From Spiroplasma endosymbiont of Nebria brevicollis (lineage in GTDB: Bacteria > Bacillota_I > Bacilli_A > Mycoplasmatales > VBWQ01), in the NCBI RefSeq assembly GCF_964030895.1, contig NZ_OZ034986.1:310001-374000 (forward strand): a DNA stretch of 64,000 nucleotides. Reading direction: 5' to 3'. Positions 43,426-55,165 of the stretch are shown here, piece after piece (within the stretch, counting starts at the first letter, position 1; each line of letters opens with the position of its first letter). The position numbers and the translations under genes were made by a program. The notes beneath the pieces were generated by a model that searched no databases, was not told where the DNA came from, and saw only the letters and a list, made by a program, of their open reading frames with translations.

Positions 43426-43449
43426 TTTTTTAATTTTGTAAAAAAGTAG
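43426..43449 (+). repeat. Right inverted repeat of the kinase-like cassette
   Basis: The complement of 42600-42623 with one mismatch in 24. It contains the dispersed word TTAATTTTGTA followed by an A-run and GTAG. Confidence 0.7.
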
Positions 43450-43680
43450 GGGAAGAATCCTGAATTGTAAATACTAACCTTTATTAAAAATTATATCTAA
43501 CATAGTTTTTTAAACCATTTTTCTTAATTTTAAAGGGTATTTTTAATAGGTTCTGCAAGAGGTCTAATGAATAATTTAATCTACTAATATAATTAAAATA
43601 ATTTTTTTATCTCATTTACTAATTAACAATGTTATAATGTTGTTAAATATCAAATTAATTTGATATTTAACAACATCCAT

Positions 43681-43758
43681 ATAAAGCAGGGGTGGCATTT
43701 GTCTGAGAAATACCCTATAACCTGATCTAGGTAATACTAGCGGAGGGAGACTTTATTT
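43681..43758 (+). promoter_or_regulatory. TPP riboswitch (THI element)
   Basis: The conserved parts are present in order: GCAGGGGTG, GTCTGAGAAATACCC, then ACCTGATCTAGGTAATACTAG and CGGAGGGAGAC. P1 is closed by ATAAAGC-type bases with GACTTTAT. The next gene is a ThiT-like permease, as expected. Confidence 0.93.
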
Positions 43759-43783
43759 TTTAATTTGTTTTTATAATATTAAA

Positions 43784-43833
43784 AAATGATAGCCCTTCTG
43801 TGTTCAAAAAAATAAAGGAGTTATCATTTTATG
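43784..43833 (+). promoter_or_regulatory. Hairpin enclosing the thiT ribosome binding site
   Basis: AAAATGATA (43784) can pair with TATCATTTT (43822). AAAGGAG sits in the loop and the ATG at 43831 touches the stem. This is a plausible translational output for the TPP riboswitch; no T-run terminator is seen here. Confidence 0.5.
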
Positions 43834-44880
43834 TTATTAACCCAAATCAAAAAAGAACCAGAACTATTAAAAATTAACCGTGATAAAATTAAAAAGAATA
43901 TGAGGGTTAATATGTTATTTAAAATATCTACATTAATTAATTTAGTAGTTTTACTAAGTATTCTAATTTTAGTCAGTGTTTTATCAGCATCTCGTATTAA
44001 CAACTTTTTTCATATTAATCCAGATGTCGGATATAAGTTTTATAGTAGCAAACTTTGTTTAATTATAGTATCAGTTTTGTTACTAATTAGTGCCGTGTTA
44101 GTAGTAATTATTTGTTGAACTGTTAATATTGATAAAATTCATGAAAATATTTTTGTATTTTCATTCTTAGCAGTTTGTAGTCTTAATGTTATTGTTCTAA
44201 TACTAAACCTTATTAAACATTATCAATGACAAAAAACGCAAGGATTTGCATTATTAAGAGCACAATGAAGAAAAAAATTTAAAGCAGCACTTGGTATTAA
44301 AAAATGAGTTACTGTTGATTATGTTATGATTGCAATGTTTACTGCTTTAACTATTGCTTGTGCTTTTATTGAAGAAAATTTACTACCCCACTTACCATAT
44401 GGTGGGGGTATCGCTATTAAGTATATTCCATTAATGGTTATTAGTTTTAGTGTATCATTTGCAGCAGGATGATTAACAGGAATGATTAGTGCTTTAATGT
44501 GTTTACTATTTATTCCTGCAGGTAATATTATTAGTCCATGAAGTTATTTATTAGATTACTTCTTGCCGATGACAACGCTAGCCATTATTGCATTATTACG
44601 CTTTAATTTAAAAGCTGATAAATCTTTATTTACATATATTAATTATTGATTTCATTGTTTTATTGTTTGCTTAATTATTTATATGTGACAAACAATGTCA
44701 GGATATTTTGTTTGAATAAAGTTGTTTGGTAATAAACCATGAAATGGTTTTAACCCAATTTTTTATTCACTTGTTTACAATTTTATTCATATTTTTTTAT
44801 TTACTTATCCAGTTATGCAATTAACGGTACCATTTATTTATCGTGGTTTAGTAAGTCATTATGTTGAACGCTATCGTTAA
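43831..44880 (+). CDS. thiT: ThiT-like thiamine transporter (ECF S component)
   Basis: 349 aa. The N-terminal third has extra membrane spans (about residues 30-55, 75-95, 110-130). The C-terminal half, from VTVDYVMIAMFTALTIACAF, has the ThiT layout: SFAAGWLTGMISALM, then PWSYLLDYFLPM. Such S components work with the EcfAA'T module, not encoded here. Preceded by the TPP riboswitch. TGA codons are Trp. Confidence 0.82.
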
Positions 44881-44913
44881 ATTCCTGAGCTAAAAATGAG
44901 AAGAAAAAATAAC
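44881..44913 (+). repeat. Dispersed repeat B, copy 1
   Basis: ATTCCTGAGCTAAAAATGAG followed by AAG and AATAACT, immediately after the thiT stop; matches 63486-63516. Confidence 0.65.
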
Positions 44914-44973
44914 TTTCGTTTTGTTTATTATGCCAAATATGATAAAATAAAATTTATATTCATACTAGTTTAT

Positions 44974-45012
44974 TCCTTATAGAGTTTGTTTATCTCTGTA
45001 AGGATTTTATTT
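44974..45012 (+). terminator. Terminator of thiT
   Basis: TCCTTATAGAG pairs with CTCTGTAAGGA (one G-U) around TTTGTTTAT, then TTTTATTTTC. The interval 44881-45219 holds this, repeat B and the plsX promoter. Confidence 0.78.
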
Positions 45013-45157
45013 TCATAAGTAGCTAGCATGAATAGATTTTTAAAGTTTAGGGTATAACGTTTAAAAATATTCTTAAAATTTACTTTTAAAAATGTTAATA
45101 ATATTATTATTACTTTTATATAATCAGTCTTTTTTAAAGTTTTTTTTAAAATTAACG

Positions 45158-45163
45158 TATAAT
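45158..45163 (+). promoter_or_regulatory. -10 box of plsX-rnc
   Basis: TATAAT 57 bp before the plsX ATG; no convincing -35. Confidence 0.45.
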
Positions 45164-45219
45164 TAAACTGTCATTATATTAGGTTTCGATTGTTTAAAAT
45201 ATATTTTATAGGAGGAATT

Positions 45220-46251
45220 ATGAAAGTTGCTTTTGATGTAATGGGCTCAGATTACGGTAGCCTTCCTGCTATTGCTGCTGCATTACAAGTAGTAAATGAA
45301 TTTAAAAATGTAAATATTGTTTTAGTGGGCGATGAAGCACAAATTAAAGGGAATTTACAAACGTTATTAAAAAATAAACCAATGCCCTCATCATTAACTA
45401 TTAAAGGAACAACACAAGTTATTACTATGAATGATGGTCCATTAGCTGGAATTAGAATGACTAATTCATCTATGAGTCAGGCCATTCAACTAGTTAAAAA
45501 AAATGAAGTTGATGGTATTTTAACTTCTGGTTCCACAGCTGCTTACCTTGGTACTTGTCATTTTTTATTAGGGGAAATAAAAGGAATTAAGCGCCCTGCT
45601 TTTATGCCAATTATGCCTACGTTAATAAAAGATCAGCAAGTAGTATTACTAGACGTTGGTGCTAATATTGAAAATACTGTTGATGATTTAATAAGTTTTG
45701 CCTTAATGGCACACATTTACTGTCAAACTATTCAAAGTATTTTTCGACCCAAAATTGGTTTATTAAATATTGGAACTGAAGAAAATAAAGGACCAGAAGT
45801 TACTAAAGCCACATATGCTAAATTAAAAGCATTAACACAATCAAATGGTAAACTTAGTTTTTTAAATTTTCATGGTAATATTGAACCACGTAATGTTTTA
45901 AGTGGTGAAGTAGATATTATTATTTGTGATGGATATTCAGGTAATATTGTTTTAAAGTCAGTAGAAGGTATGGCATCTTTACTTTTTACTTTAATTAAAA
46001 ATGGATACAAAAAAAATATTTTTACTAAATTCGTAGGATTATTATCACTTGGCATTTTTAAAAATATTAAAACCACTTTTGATTATAAAAATACAGGAGG
46101 AGCACAATTAATTGGTATTAATGGTATTGCTTTTAAAGCACATGGTTCAAGTGACAAAAAATCTTATTATAGTACATTAAAGTTATTAATTCGTGCTATT
46201 GAACAAGATGTTACTAATAAGATCACTAAACAAATTGAAGCATTATCATAA
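45220..46251 (+). CDS. plsX: Phosphate acyltransferase PlsX
   Basis: 343 aa peripheral enzyme making acyl-phosphate for phospholipid synthesis. MKVAFDVMGSDYGSLPAI, then GILTSGSTAAYLGTCHF, ICDGYSGNIVLKSVEGMA, and ALVKAHGSS-type end (GIAFKAHGSSD). GGAGGAATT precedes ATG 45220. Paired with rnc, 20 bp downstream, a conserved arrangement. Confidence 0.95.
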   Translation: MKVAFDVMGSDYGSLPAIAAALQVVNEFKNVNIVLVGDEAQIKGNLQTLLKNKPMPSSLTIKGTTQVITMNDGPLAGIRMTNSSMSQAIQLVKKNEVDGILTSGSTAAYLGTCHFLLGEIKGIKRPAFMPIMPTLIKDQQVVLLDVGANIENTVDDLISFALMAHIYCQTIQSIFRPKIGLLNIGTEENKGPEVTKATYAKLKALTQSNGKLSFLNFHGNIEPRNVLSGEVDIIICDGYSGNIVLKSVEGMASLLFTLIKNGYKKNIFTKFVGLLSLGIFKNIKTTFDYKNTGGAQLIGINGIAFKAHGSSDKKSYYSTLKLLIRAIEQDVTNKITKQIEALS

Positions 46252-46271
46252 ATATTAGAGGAGAAAAAAGT

Positions 46272-46976
46272 ATGATTAATATTGAACATATTTTAAAATC
46301 AACTTTATTAGATAAAATTAAAAATAATAAAAATTATCGCGAAGCTTTTACACATCGTTCATTTTCTAATGAACATAATTTAAATTATTCGTATGAACGA
46401 TTAGAATTTTTGGGTGATTCTATTTTAGGAAAAAATATTTCAATGTATATTTGACATTTATTTCCCGAAAAAGATGAAGGACAATTAACTAGTCTTCGCA
46501 GTAAAGCTGTACGTCAAGAAACACTTGCTGCAGCAGCCATTGCTCTTGGTTTACAACACTTTTTATTTTTAGGAAATGGTGAGAAAAATACTGGCGGTCA
46601 ACAACGTGAAAGTATTTTATCAGATATTTTTGAATCTTTTTTAGCAGCTGTTTATTTAGATTTAGGAGATAAAGCCGTTAAAGCTATCCTTGATTTAACA
46701 TTATTTCATTTAATTGAAGATAATCAGTTAGAAACCATTGTTGATTATAAAACTAAATTACAAGAGTTAATTCAAGCCGAAAAGCGTGACCCGATTAACT
46801 ACAAAACTATTGATCAAGTTAAAAAAGATAATGTTACTTATTTTGTTGTCAATGTTTATCTGGATAATAAAATTTTAATGGGTCAAGGGCAAGGGACTAA
46901 CAAAAAGAAAGCTGAGCAAGAAGCTGCTAAAGCTGCTTTAAATAAGTTATCAAAAGTTAACAGTAGTGAATTATAA
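46272..46976 (+). CDS. rnc: Ribonuclease III
   Basis: 234 aa. Endonuclease domain with YERLEFLGDSILG and GQQRESILSDIFESFLAAVY (acidic metal ligands), then a C-terminal dsRNA-binding domain ending KKAEQEAAKAALNKL. Processes rRNA and double-stranded RNA. GAGGAG ribosome site; TGA at 46452 is Trp. Confidence 0.95.
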
Positions 46977-47084
46977 AAAACATCTAATATCGTGTTAGTA
47001 TATTAATAGACTACCAACTTTAACCATTCTTTTTGTGGTAAAATGTCATTTATACTTAATAAGTGTTTTAAAGAGGAGTTAATA

Positions 47085-50000
47085 ATGTTTAAGTTATTAC
47101 GTAATTATATTCGTGAACAGAAAAATAACTTGTTACAAGTATTAGGTTTAGTTTTTTTAGTAATAATTATGGTTGTGGCATTTCTGTCTATTAATTTTTC
47201 TAATGATTATCTTTATAAACAGTACACTAATAATATTGTCCATAATGATTTTAATCAAAATTCTTATTTTAGAACTCTAGATGACACAGAGTTTCGTAGA
47301 AATCACAGCCAAGATGCTTATTTAGAAAATATGAAATATTATGATAAAAATAACGCCATTATTCAATCTAAACTGGAAAATGCTACTTTTCAGTTACAAT
47401 GTTTAGATAGTACTAAACATATTTATCGTTTTTTCTTTGCTGGTGGTGATGTTACTAGTGATGAATATTTTGCAATTGGTCAAAATTTAACCACAATTTC
47501 TCCTAAACCCTATATTGATTTTAAAGTTAATATCCCTCTTAATTATCCTACTATTGCCAGTCATGATCAAGAAGTAGATGATGAAGTTAAATTATTAGAT
47601 AAATATGTTTATGATAAAAATAATGTAGAAAATAAAACTAATTTTATGATTACTAGTGATGAAGCTTTAAAAGTTTATACTGATAAAATATATCATAAAC
47701 GATCATATCCATATGCTAATAAACCATATACTGTTGCTGATATTAATGATGAAGCAAAATTATATAGTATTATGACAATGGGTATGTTATTTAAAAATAT
47801 TCAATATGTGCAAACAATAGTTGTTAATGATTTATTAATAACTGGTAAGAATTTTGCTTTTATTCAAAGTGAACCTTCTGACATTGTTAATCGACCTATT
47901 ATTACTGAAAATGGTGGTAAAAGTTTAAATGTCAAACCGCTCCAAGATAATGAAATCTTAATTTATGAGCAATTTGCTAAATTTAATCATCTTCATATTG
48001 GACAAACATATGTTATTGCCGGCAAAACATTTGTTATTAGAGGGTATGCTACTAGTTCTTTAACAACTAATCCTAATTATTATTTTCCTACTATTGATTT
48101 TAAAAATAATACCATTGCTTTTGCTAATAGTAATACTGTGCTTAGTGTTAAAAAAACTTTAGTCCCATTTAGTTCCATTAAAGAAAACCATTTTTTATCT
48201 TCTAAACCTGATTTAGGAGTTTCTAATATTGACAGCACTATTAATAATAGTTGGTTGTATGATTATTTACATGAACAATATAATCAAAAGATTGGGAAAA
48301 AAACTTATCCATTTAATAATGGCATTGATATTCAAAGTTTAACTTCTTCAACAAATTCTTATCTTTCGTATTCTGGTGAAGTTGAATGATCAGGTTTGAA
48401 TATTATTAACAACAGAATTTCATTAATGAATCAAATTTCTAGTATCTTTCTATTTTTAATTTTTGTAGTAACTGTTATTATTATTTTTATTATTACTTTT
48501 AAGATGATTGATCGAAATAAAAAGTTGATAGGTGTTTTAAAAGCGACGGGATATAAAAGTTGACAATTAAGTTTGACCTTGGTGGTATCAATTGTGATCC
48601 CTTTAATTATTTTTGCCATTATTGGTGCTATGATTTCTATTCCTATTGCTCATTTTATTATCACTACCCATGATAGTTTCGTTGCATTAATTAGTTATGG
48701 CTGGTATTTTAATATTGGTATTTCTATTTTAGTAATTGTTATTCCTATTGTTAGTATTACCATTATTAGTTTTTTATTAGTTCTATTTTTATTACGAGTA
48801 AAACCATTAGATTTAATTGCTAATAATGTTTCGACTAAAAAATATAGTTTAAATATTGGTATTATTTTTAGTTTTATATCGCATTTTTTGATTAGAAGAT
48901 TTACGTATCGTAATAAATTAGCAATTACTGTTTCTATACGTAGTTTGGGTAAAACATTAATTATGAGTTTTACTAGTATATTTGCTGCTACATTAGTTTT
49001 TTTTGCTTTAGTAGCAAGTGGATTAGTTACTGATATGCTAGGTTCTCAGTTTTCAGGTGTTAACTTTAATTATCAAAATACATATCAATTTACTAATGAT
49101 GTTAAAGATAATTTTTTTACTAGTGATAATAAACTAATGTATAAATTTGATAGTGTTAATGAAATTAAAAATAAATCTTCTCTTTATCCACAATTTAAAA
49201 GTGCTTTAGAAGAAATGATAAAAGATCCTAAAACTCCAGCAAACATTGATTTTCGTGGGGGTTATATTATGGGAAGTGAATTGTTAAAGATTAGAAGAGA
49301 AATAATAGAGCCTCAAATTACTAAATTTCCTGTTGCTTTCCAACAGTTTTGAATTAATAATATTGTTTTAATTAATTATTTAACTAATGAAAATGGTCAA
49401 AATAATACTGATTTAATGGTTAGTTTTGGTGTGATTCCTTACGAAAAGAATCAAGAAGTACCATATACACAATTTAAATTTGATAAAGCTAATATATTAG
49501 ATTTAAATAAATTCCCTGATATTTATTATGATAATAATACACAAAAATTATCAGATGATGCATTTAGAGTATCTGGAACATTGCGAACTGCATATGGAAT
49601 TAATGATAGTTTAAAACAATTTTTAAACCCTAATTTCGATATTACTGATTTTGATACTTTCAGTAATTTAACGTTATCAAAAATGACAACATCAGTTCAT
49701 TGACAAGATAAAGAATTTATTAAAATTCGTAACCAATTAATTACTGCTTTGGACATTAAAAATCCTAATAGTAGTTCTGTACAATTTATTCCTATGGCAA
49801 CTTCATCATTATCATCAGTTTATGGTTTATATGATGGTGGTGAAAAATTAGGTAAAACCATTATTTATACTGTTCACGGTTTGGATAACCAAACTAAATA
49901 TATTATTGGTATTAGTTATGATAATTTTTCTAAATTGCAGCCTAATATTGCTTTATTACCACAAAAATGACTAAATAGTATTATTTTAGGTACTAAAGAT

Positions 50001-50621
50001 AATACTGGCTTGAGTAGCACTTTTGCTAATAGCAAATTAAGTAAATTCCCTAATAATGAATTAAAACATTACTTGCCGATTATTAGCACTAAAAATGATT
50101 ATAAAATTGATTTATTGCAAGTAGCTAATAAGGGTTATTTAGCAAGTAAAGGCATAAGTTCATCATTATCATCAGTTTATGACATTAATAATTTACGTAG
50201 TGTAATGAATACTAACCAATATAGTTTACAAACAGTTATTTTATTTTTTGGTGTATTTAGTGTGATATTAGCGTTTATGATTATTATCATTATTACTAAT
50301 ATTATTGTCCGTGATAATTTAATTTTAATTAACATTTTACGTAGTTTAGGATATACTGCACCTGAAGTATCATATAATTTCTTTTTCATTATAATCCCAG
50401 TATTAGTTATCAGCAGTTTGTTTTCAGTTTTTATTGTTCCAATTTTAGCTAATACTTTAGCAGTATTACTAACTAATTTTGCTAATGTTGTGTTTCCGGT
50501 TGTCTTTCGTTGGTGATACTTTGCTATTATGATTTTTACTAACATTATTATTTATTTTGTTTCCTACGTCATTACCTGAAAACTAAATATTAAAAATAAA
50601 ACAGTTAATGACTTTAACTAA
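47085..50621 (+). CDS. Second giant FtsX-like ABC permease
   Basis: 1178 aa across many TGA(Trp) codons. N-terminal helix (about residues 16-37), long extracellular domain, three helices near 450-570 including IGVLKATGYKSW, another helix near 630, a second extracellular domain, and three C-terminal helices with ILRSLGYTAPEVSYNF. Same architecture as the 11106 protein. No ATPase is adjacent. AGAGGAG before ATG 47085. A terminator follows. Confidence 0.85.
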
Positions 50622-50654
50622 ATAATGTTTTAAAACAGTAAATATTAAATCCTT

Positions 50655-50690
50655 AGTAAGTGTTTTAATTTTTAATAAGCACTTACTTTT
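50655..50690 (+). terminator. Terminator of the second giant permease
   Basis: AGTAAGTG/CACTTACT with a T-rich tail that merges into the dispersed repeat. Confidence 0.65.
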
Positions 50691-50750
50691 AATTTTGTAG
50701 AAAAGTATTGGTGGACTAATTTTTTCATCACACTACATACATATAGTTGA
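50689..50750 (+). repeat. Dispersed repeat, copy 2
   Basis: TTAATTTTGTAGAAAAGTAT onward, ending ATCACACTACATACATATAG; best match to copy 1 at 42561-42623. Confidence 0.7.
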
Positions 50751-50821
50751 TTTTAGATATTTTTTTGATATTAAATATTCTATCATATGCACCACTACTA
50801 GTTGGTTTTTCTTTTCTATCT

Positions 50822-51555
50822 TTAATTAATGCCATTAGTTTCAGTATCCTTTATATCACATCCAAGAAATATTCTATTTTTAGTTATAGCAGATTGCATA
50901 GTTGAAAAACTCCCAGCTGCTGGGTCTAAAATAATATCGCATTAGTAACAGTAGCAATAAGTTCAACTTTTAGTTCTTGTGGTTTTTGATGAGGATGGGT
51001 TTTATCATTAATTTTTTCAGATCAAAAATCTCTAATATTTCTAGTTTTTCATATATCTTTGGCTCTAATGGGTGGTTTTTGTAATATTGACAAGTATTCA
51101 GTTTGTTTTCTAGTTCTATATCCCATTCCCATTCGTACTTTATCTCAAACAATCATATCAACAATTACTAAACCTGTTTCGTTAATTCATGGTTGGATAC
51201 CTTGGCATAAATGAAATTTATCAATTCATAAGAATAAATGCCCTGTTTCCATTAATACATTATCAATTTTCTTGATGAAACTAATAATAGTTTTATCATC
51301 CATTTGTTCTAATTTAGCACGTTTAATTTGTCGTTTGCCTTCATTACCATAAGATAATTTATCTAATATGCCACGATATTGTGGGTCAAAGAATACTACT
51401 GGAATGGAATTAGGTTTTATATTATCTAAAAGTTGTAAGCCATTCATAATATGTTTCTCATTAAAATTATATTTTTTGTCAATAAAAATATCATTGTCAA
51501 AAAGCATTTGTTTCGTTCGTATTTTAGTAAAAACTTACTTATCGTTAACAATCAT
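50822..51555 (-). pseudogene. Beta-class DNA methyltransferase remnant
   Basis: N4-cytosine/N6-adenine methyltransferase. The catalytic motif is FFDPQY (motif IV), far before the SAM-binding motif LDPAAGSF (motif I), so the order is that of the beta class. The original start at 51555 (MIVNDK) hits a TAA at codon 7; ATG 51507 could restart. A frameshift near 50940 separates VTNA from DIILDPAAGSFS. It ends at 50822. No restriction enzyme is adjacent. Probably inactive as read. Confidence 0.75.
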
Positions 51556-51757
51556 TATTGATAAACCTTCTTAAATTTAAGACTTAAAAATCTTATAACT
51601 ATAAAATTATACCAGAGTGAAACAACTAATATTGAAAAACTACCTGTCATTCAAGATATATTTTTTTTAGATTTTATGAAATTATCCAACTGCGTTATAA
51701 CTTCATAGTAAATGTTAATTTTTGGTTTATATTTTATTTAGAAAGGTGGTAGTTAGA

Positions 51758-51943
51758 ATGCCAAAAATAATGTTTAAGTTTAAAGGTCACTGAATAAATA
51801 AAGTTCATATACTTTATGTTGAAATGATTTCTGATAATGTTACGTTTTATTTTACAAATGAAGTAACGCAACAACTATCACTAGCTGCAACAGAAGCAGA
51901 GTTAAAAGCCCTAGATGCAACTTTAGTAAAAGTTGGAATTTAA
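51758..51943 (+). CDS. Small protein, unknown
   Basis: 61 aa, MPKIMFKFKGHWINKVHILY, strand-rich N-terminus and an Ala/Leu-rich helical end (QQLSLAATEAELKALDA). AAAGGTGG before the ATG; one TGA(Trp). Probably real, judged by start signal and codon use. The stretch 51556-51757 has nothing else. Confidence 0.55.
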
Positions 51944-51971
51944 AAAAACTTAATCCTTAATCTAAAAATAT

Positions 51972-52008
51972 AAAAACTAGTATTTCTCCTATCAAATACT
52001 AGTTTTTA
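51972..52008. terminator. Bidirectional terminator
   Basis: AAAAACTAGTATTT/AAATACTAGTTTTT, perfect, between the small gene and the convergent RNase J gene. Confidence 0.9.
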
Positions 52009-52015
52009 ATATGAT

Positions 52016-53731
52016 TTATTTTTTATTTAAAATAACAGGAATAATTAGTGGATTCCTTCTTTTTTTCTTAAAGATAAAAGGTGCTAAAGTAGATTTAACA
52101 GCATTTTTAATAGTACCAAAAGTTGGGCGTTCACTTTTTAATACTTCATTAATAGCTTTCGTTACTAATGAAATAGCTTCAGATACTAATGGTGCAGCAT
52201 CCCGAACATAGAATGAACCACGAGAAATAAAAGTAGGGGGTGCTAATAATTTATTATTTTGTGAATCTATTGATATGACAATGGCAATTAATCCATCTTT
52301 AGATAAGATTTGACGGTCACGAATGACAGCTGCAGTAGTTACTCCTGACATATCTTTACCGCCATCAACATAAATGGGATCAGCAGGGATTCGTTTATCA
52401 CTTAAATGACATTTACCCATATCCATAATAATAGGGTCACCATTAGCACAAATAAAGACATTTTCTTCAGGCATACCAACAGAAACTGCAGTTTCTTTAT
52501 GAACCTTTAACATACGATAGTCACCATGCATAGGCATAAAGTAAGCAGGTTTAATTAAGTTTAACATTAATTTTTGTTCTTCTTGTGAAGCATGTCCTGA
52601 AGTATGCAGTCAGTTTAATGGTGAGTTTTCTTCAACAATAGCACTAAGTCTTGTTAGTTTATTTACTACTCGTTCTACATCAGCACGGTTGCCAGGAATA
52701 GCAGATGAAGAGAAAATAACAGTATCACCAGGCACAACTTTAATTTGACGATGTTCACGATTAGCAATTCTTGAAAGAACTGCCATTGGTTCTCCTTGCG
52801 AACCAGTACAAATAATGACAATTTGGTTATTATCATATTTTTTCATTTCTTCAGGTTTAATAAAAGAATTATCACGAACTTTTAAATGTCCCATCTGTCG
52901 AATGACAGTAACAATTCGTTCTAAACTTCTGCCCACCACCACAACTTTACGATTGTGTTTAGTAGCAACTTCAATAATTTGTTGTAAACGGTGAACATTA
53001 GAAGCAAAAGTAGAGATTAAGATACGACCTTTGGCTTTGACAAATAGTTCACTAATTCTTTTTACTACTAACATTTCTGTCATAGTATAGCCGGGAATTT
53101 CAGCATTAGTAGAATCAGCTAAAAATAAAGTTACTCCTTTTTGCCCCATCTGTGCCATTTTATCAATATCGGCTTTATGGCCTAATGGTGTTCAATCAAA
53201 TTTATAGTCACCAGTAGTTACAACAGTACCGTTAGAGTTTTCTACACAAATTCCATAAGCATCAGGAATAGAATGGTTAACAGCAAAAAAACTAATAATA
53301 AAACGGTTAGTTTTAATTTTACTTGTTCCATCGACTACTTCGATTCTTACTTTTGATTTAGCACCTTTATCTTTAAGTTTATAACGAATTAAAGCAGCAG
53401 CTAAATTGGGAGCATAAATCACTGGAATGTCATTAATTTCTTTTAATAAATAGGGAATCCCACCAATGTGATCTTCATGACCATGAGTAATAAAAATTCC
53501 TTTAATTTTATGTTTGTTTTCTTTTAAATAACTATAATCAGGAATAACAGCTTCAATTCCTGGCATGGTAGCATCGGCAAATTTTACTCCAGCATCAATA
53601 ATAATTATTTCTTCACCTTGTTCAATAACATAAGTGTTTTTTCCAACTTCTTCTAAACCACCAAGTGCATAGATTTTAGTTATTTCTTTTTTGAGTGATG
53701 TTGAAATAGGTTTAATAAGTGCTTCAGTCAT
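52016..53731 (-). CDS. rnj: Ribonuclease J
   Basis: 571 aa metallo-beta-lactamase/beta-CASP nuclease for mRNA decay and rRNA maturation. THGHEDHIGG supplies the metal ligands, NHSIPDAYG and GDYKFDW follow, then beta-CASP motifs (LADSTNAE, TFASNVHRLQ, CTGSQGEP). Two in-frame TGA(Trp) codons, at about 53190 and 52608. AGGAGGAAC before the start. Confidence 0.93.
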
Positions 53732-53896
53732 TTTTGTTCCTCCTCTTTTGTATAGAGTTCTTTCTCTTTAAATATTTATTAGTATATAAGCAAATAATAA
53801 ACAAAAACAAAAATAGTAATGAGCTTAGTATTTATGTTCATTAAGTTAAATTATAATTAAAGTAAAATTTTAATAAAGTTAAATTATTGTCCTACC

Positions 53897-54487
53897 TTAT
53901 ATAATAATCCATTCTTCGTTACTATGTCAAGGATTTTCCTTATTAATATGGTGATAAAACAATTTACCCTCTAAATGGTCTTGTTCATGTTGAAAAACAA
54001 TAGCTTCATACCCTCGTATTGTTAAACTAACTTTTTTATTTTTTAAGTAATCAAAACCAGTAACCTTGATTTTATAACTGCGGGGTACTAATCCTTCATG
54101 ATGTTTAGTAGTAACACTTAGGCATCCTTCACCTTTTTTTAAAGCAGCAATTTGTTCACTACGGCCAATAATTTTAGGATTAATTAAAGCATGTTCATAA
54201 TAAGTAATAGTTTCATCTTTATTTAAAATTGGCAATAATATATAGTACATATTAACATTTTTACCAATTTGTGGTGCAGCAATCCCAATGGCTTCTGTTA
54301 TAACATTGTTGGCATTAAATTCACTATCTTGTGATGCTTTTACTCAATCAATCATTTTTTTCATAATATTTTCATCGTTGTTAATTAACGGTAAAACAAC
54401 TTCACTACAAGTATCTAACAATGTTTTAGTAGTATCTTGTGTTATTCATGAACTATCTGGATTTTCATTTTGTAATAGTTTTAACAT
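53897..54487 (-). CDS. def: Peptide deformylase
   Basis: 196 aa metal enzyme removing the N-formyl group from nascent proteins. Three motifs: GIAAPQIGKN (motif 1), EGCLSV with the Cys ligand, and HEQDHLEG with the two His ligands. ATG 54487 follows AAAGGA; an in-frame ATG at 54502 lacks a good site. Trp codons are TGA. Confidence 0.94.
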
Positions 54488-54594
54488 TTCATTTCCTTTC
54501 ATTATCATTCCATTTTTATTCTCAAATTATAAACTAAATTTGATTTTATCAAATTTAATGATAAAGTTATTATAAACGAAAATTAGGAGAAAAT

Positions 54595-55158
54595 ATGAAA
54601 ATTATTGTTGGAAAATTAAAGGGTAAAAAATTAGCAACCTTAGATGGATTAGATACCAGACCAACGCTTAATAGAATTAAAGAAAATATTTTTAATATTA
54701 TGGCCAATTATTGTGACTTTGATAATAAAATTGTGGTTGATTTATTTACAGGAAGTGGTAATTTAGTTATTGAAAGCTTATCCCGGGGTGCCAAATTTGC
54801 ATATGCCAATGATATTAATATTGCTGCTTGTAAAATTATTAAACAAAATTTATTAGCTTGTAATTTACAAAATGATAGTAAATTAACTAATTTAGATTAC
54901 CAAACATTTAGTAAAACATTAAATAGTAAGTGTGATATTTTATTGATTGATCCTCCATTTGCCAATACTAGTTGTCAACAGTGAATTCTTAATTATTTTG
55001 TCAATAATGATTTATTAAATGATAATGCTATTATTATGTTAGAAACTAATGTCCCACTTGATAATTTACAATTAAATTTCCAATTTAAAGTATTATCTAA
55101 TAAAAAATACGGTAAAATATATATTAAAATAATTCAATTTTGTGAAAATAGAAAGTAG
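54595..55158 (+). CDS. rsmD: 16S rRNA (guanine966-N2)-methyltransferase
   Basis: 187 aa. N-terminal GKLKGKKLATLDGLDTRPT, SAM site VDLFTGSGNLVIESLSRGA, and catalytic LIDPPF. TGA at 54982 is Trp. TTAGGAG before the ATG. gmk follows 7 bp later. Confidence 0.9.
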
Positions 55159-55165
55159 ATAATTC

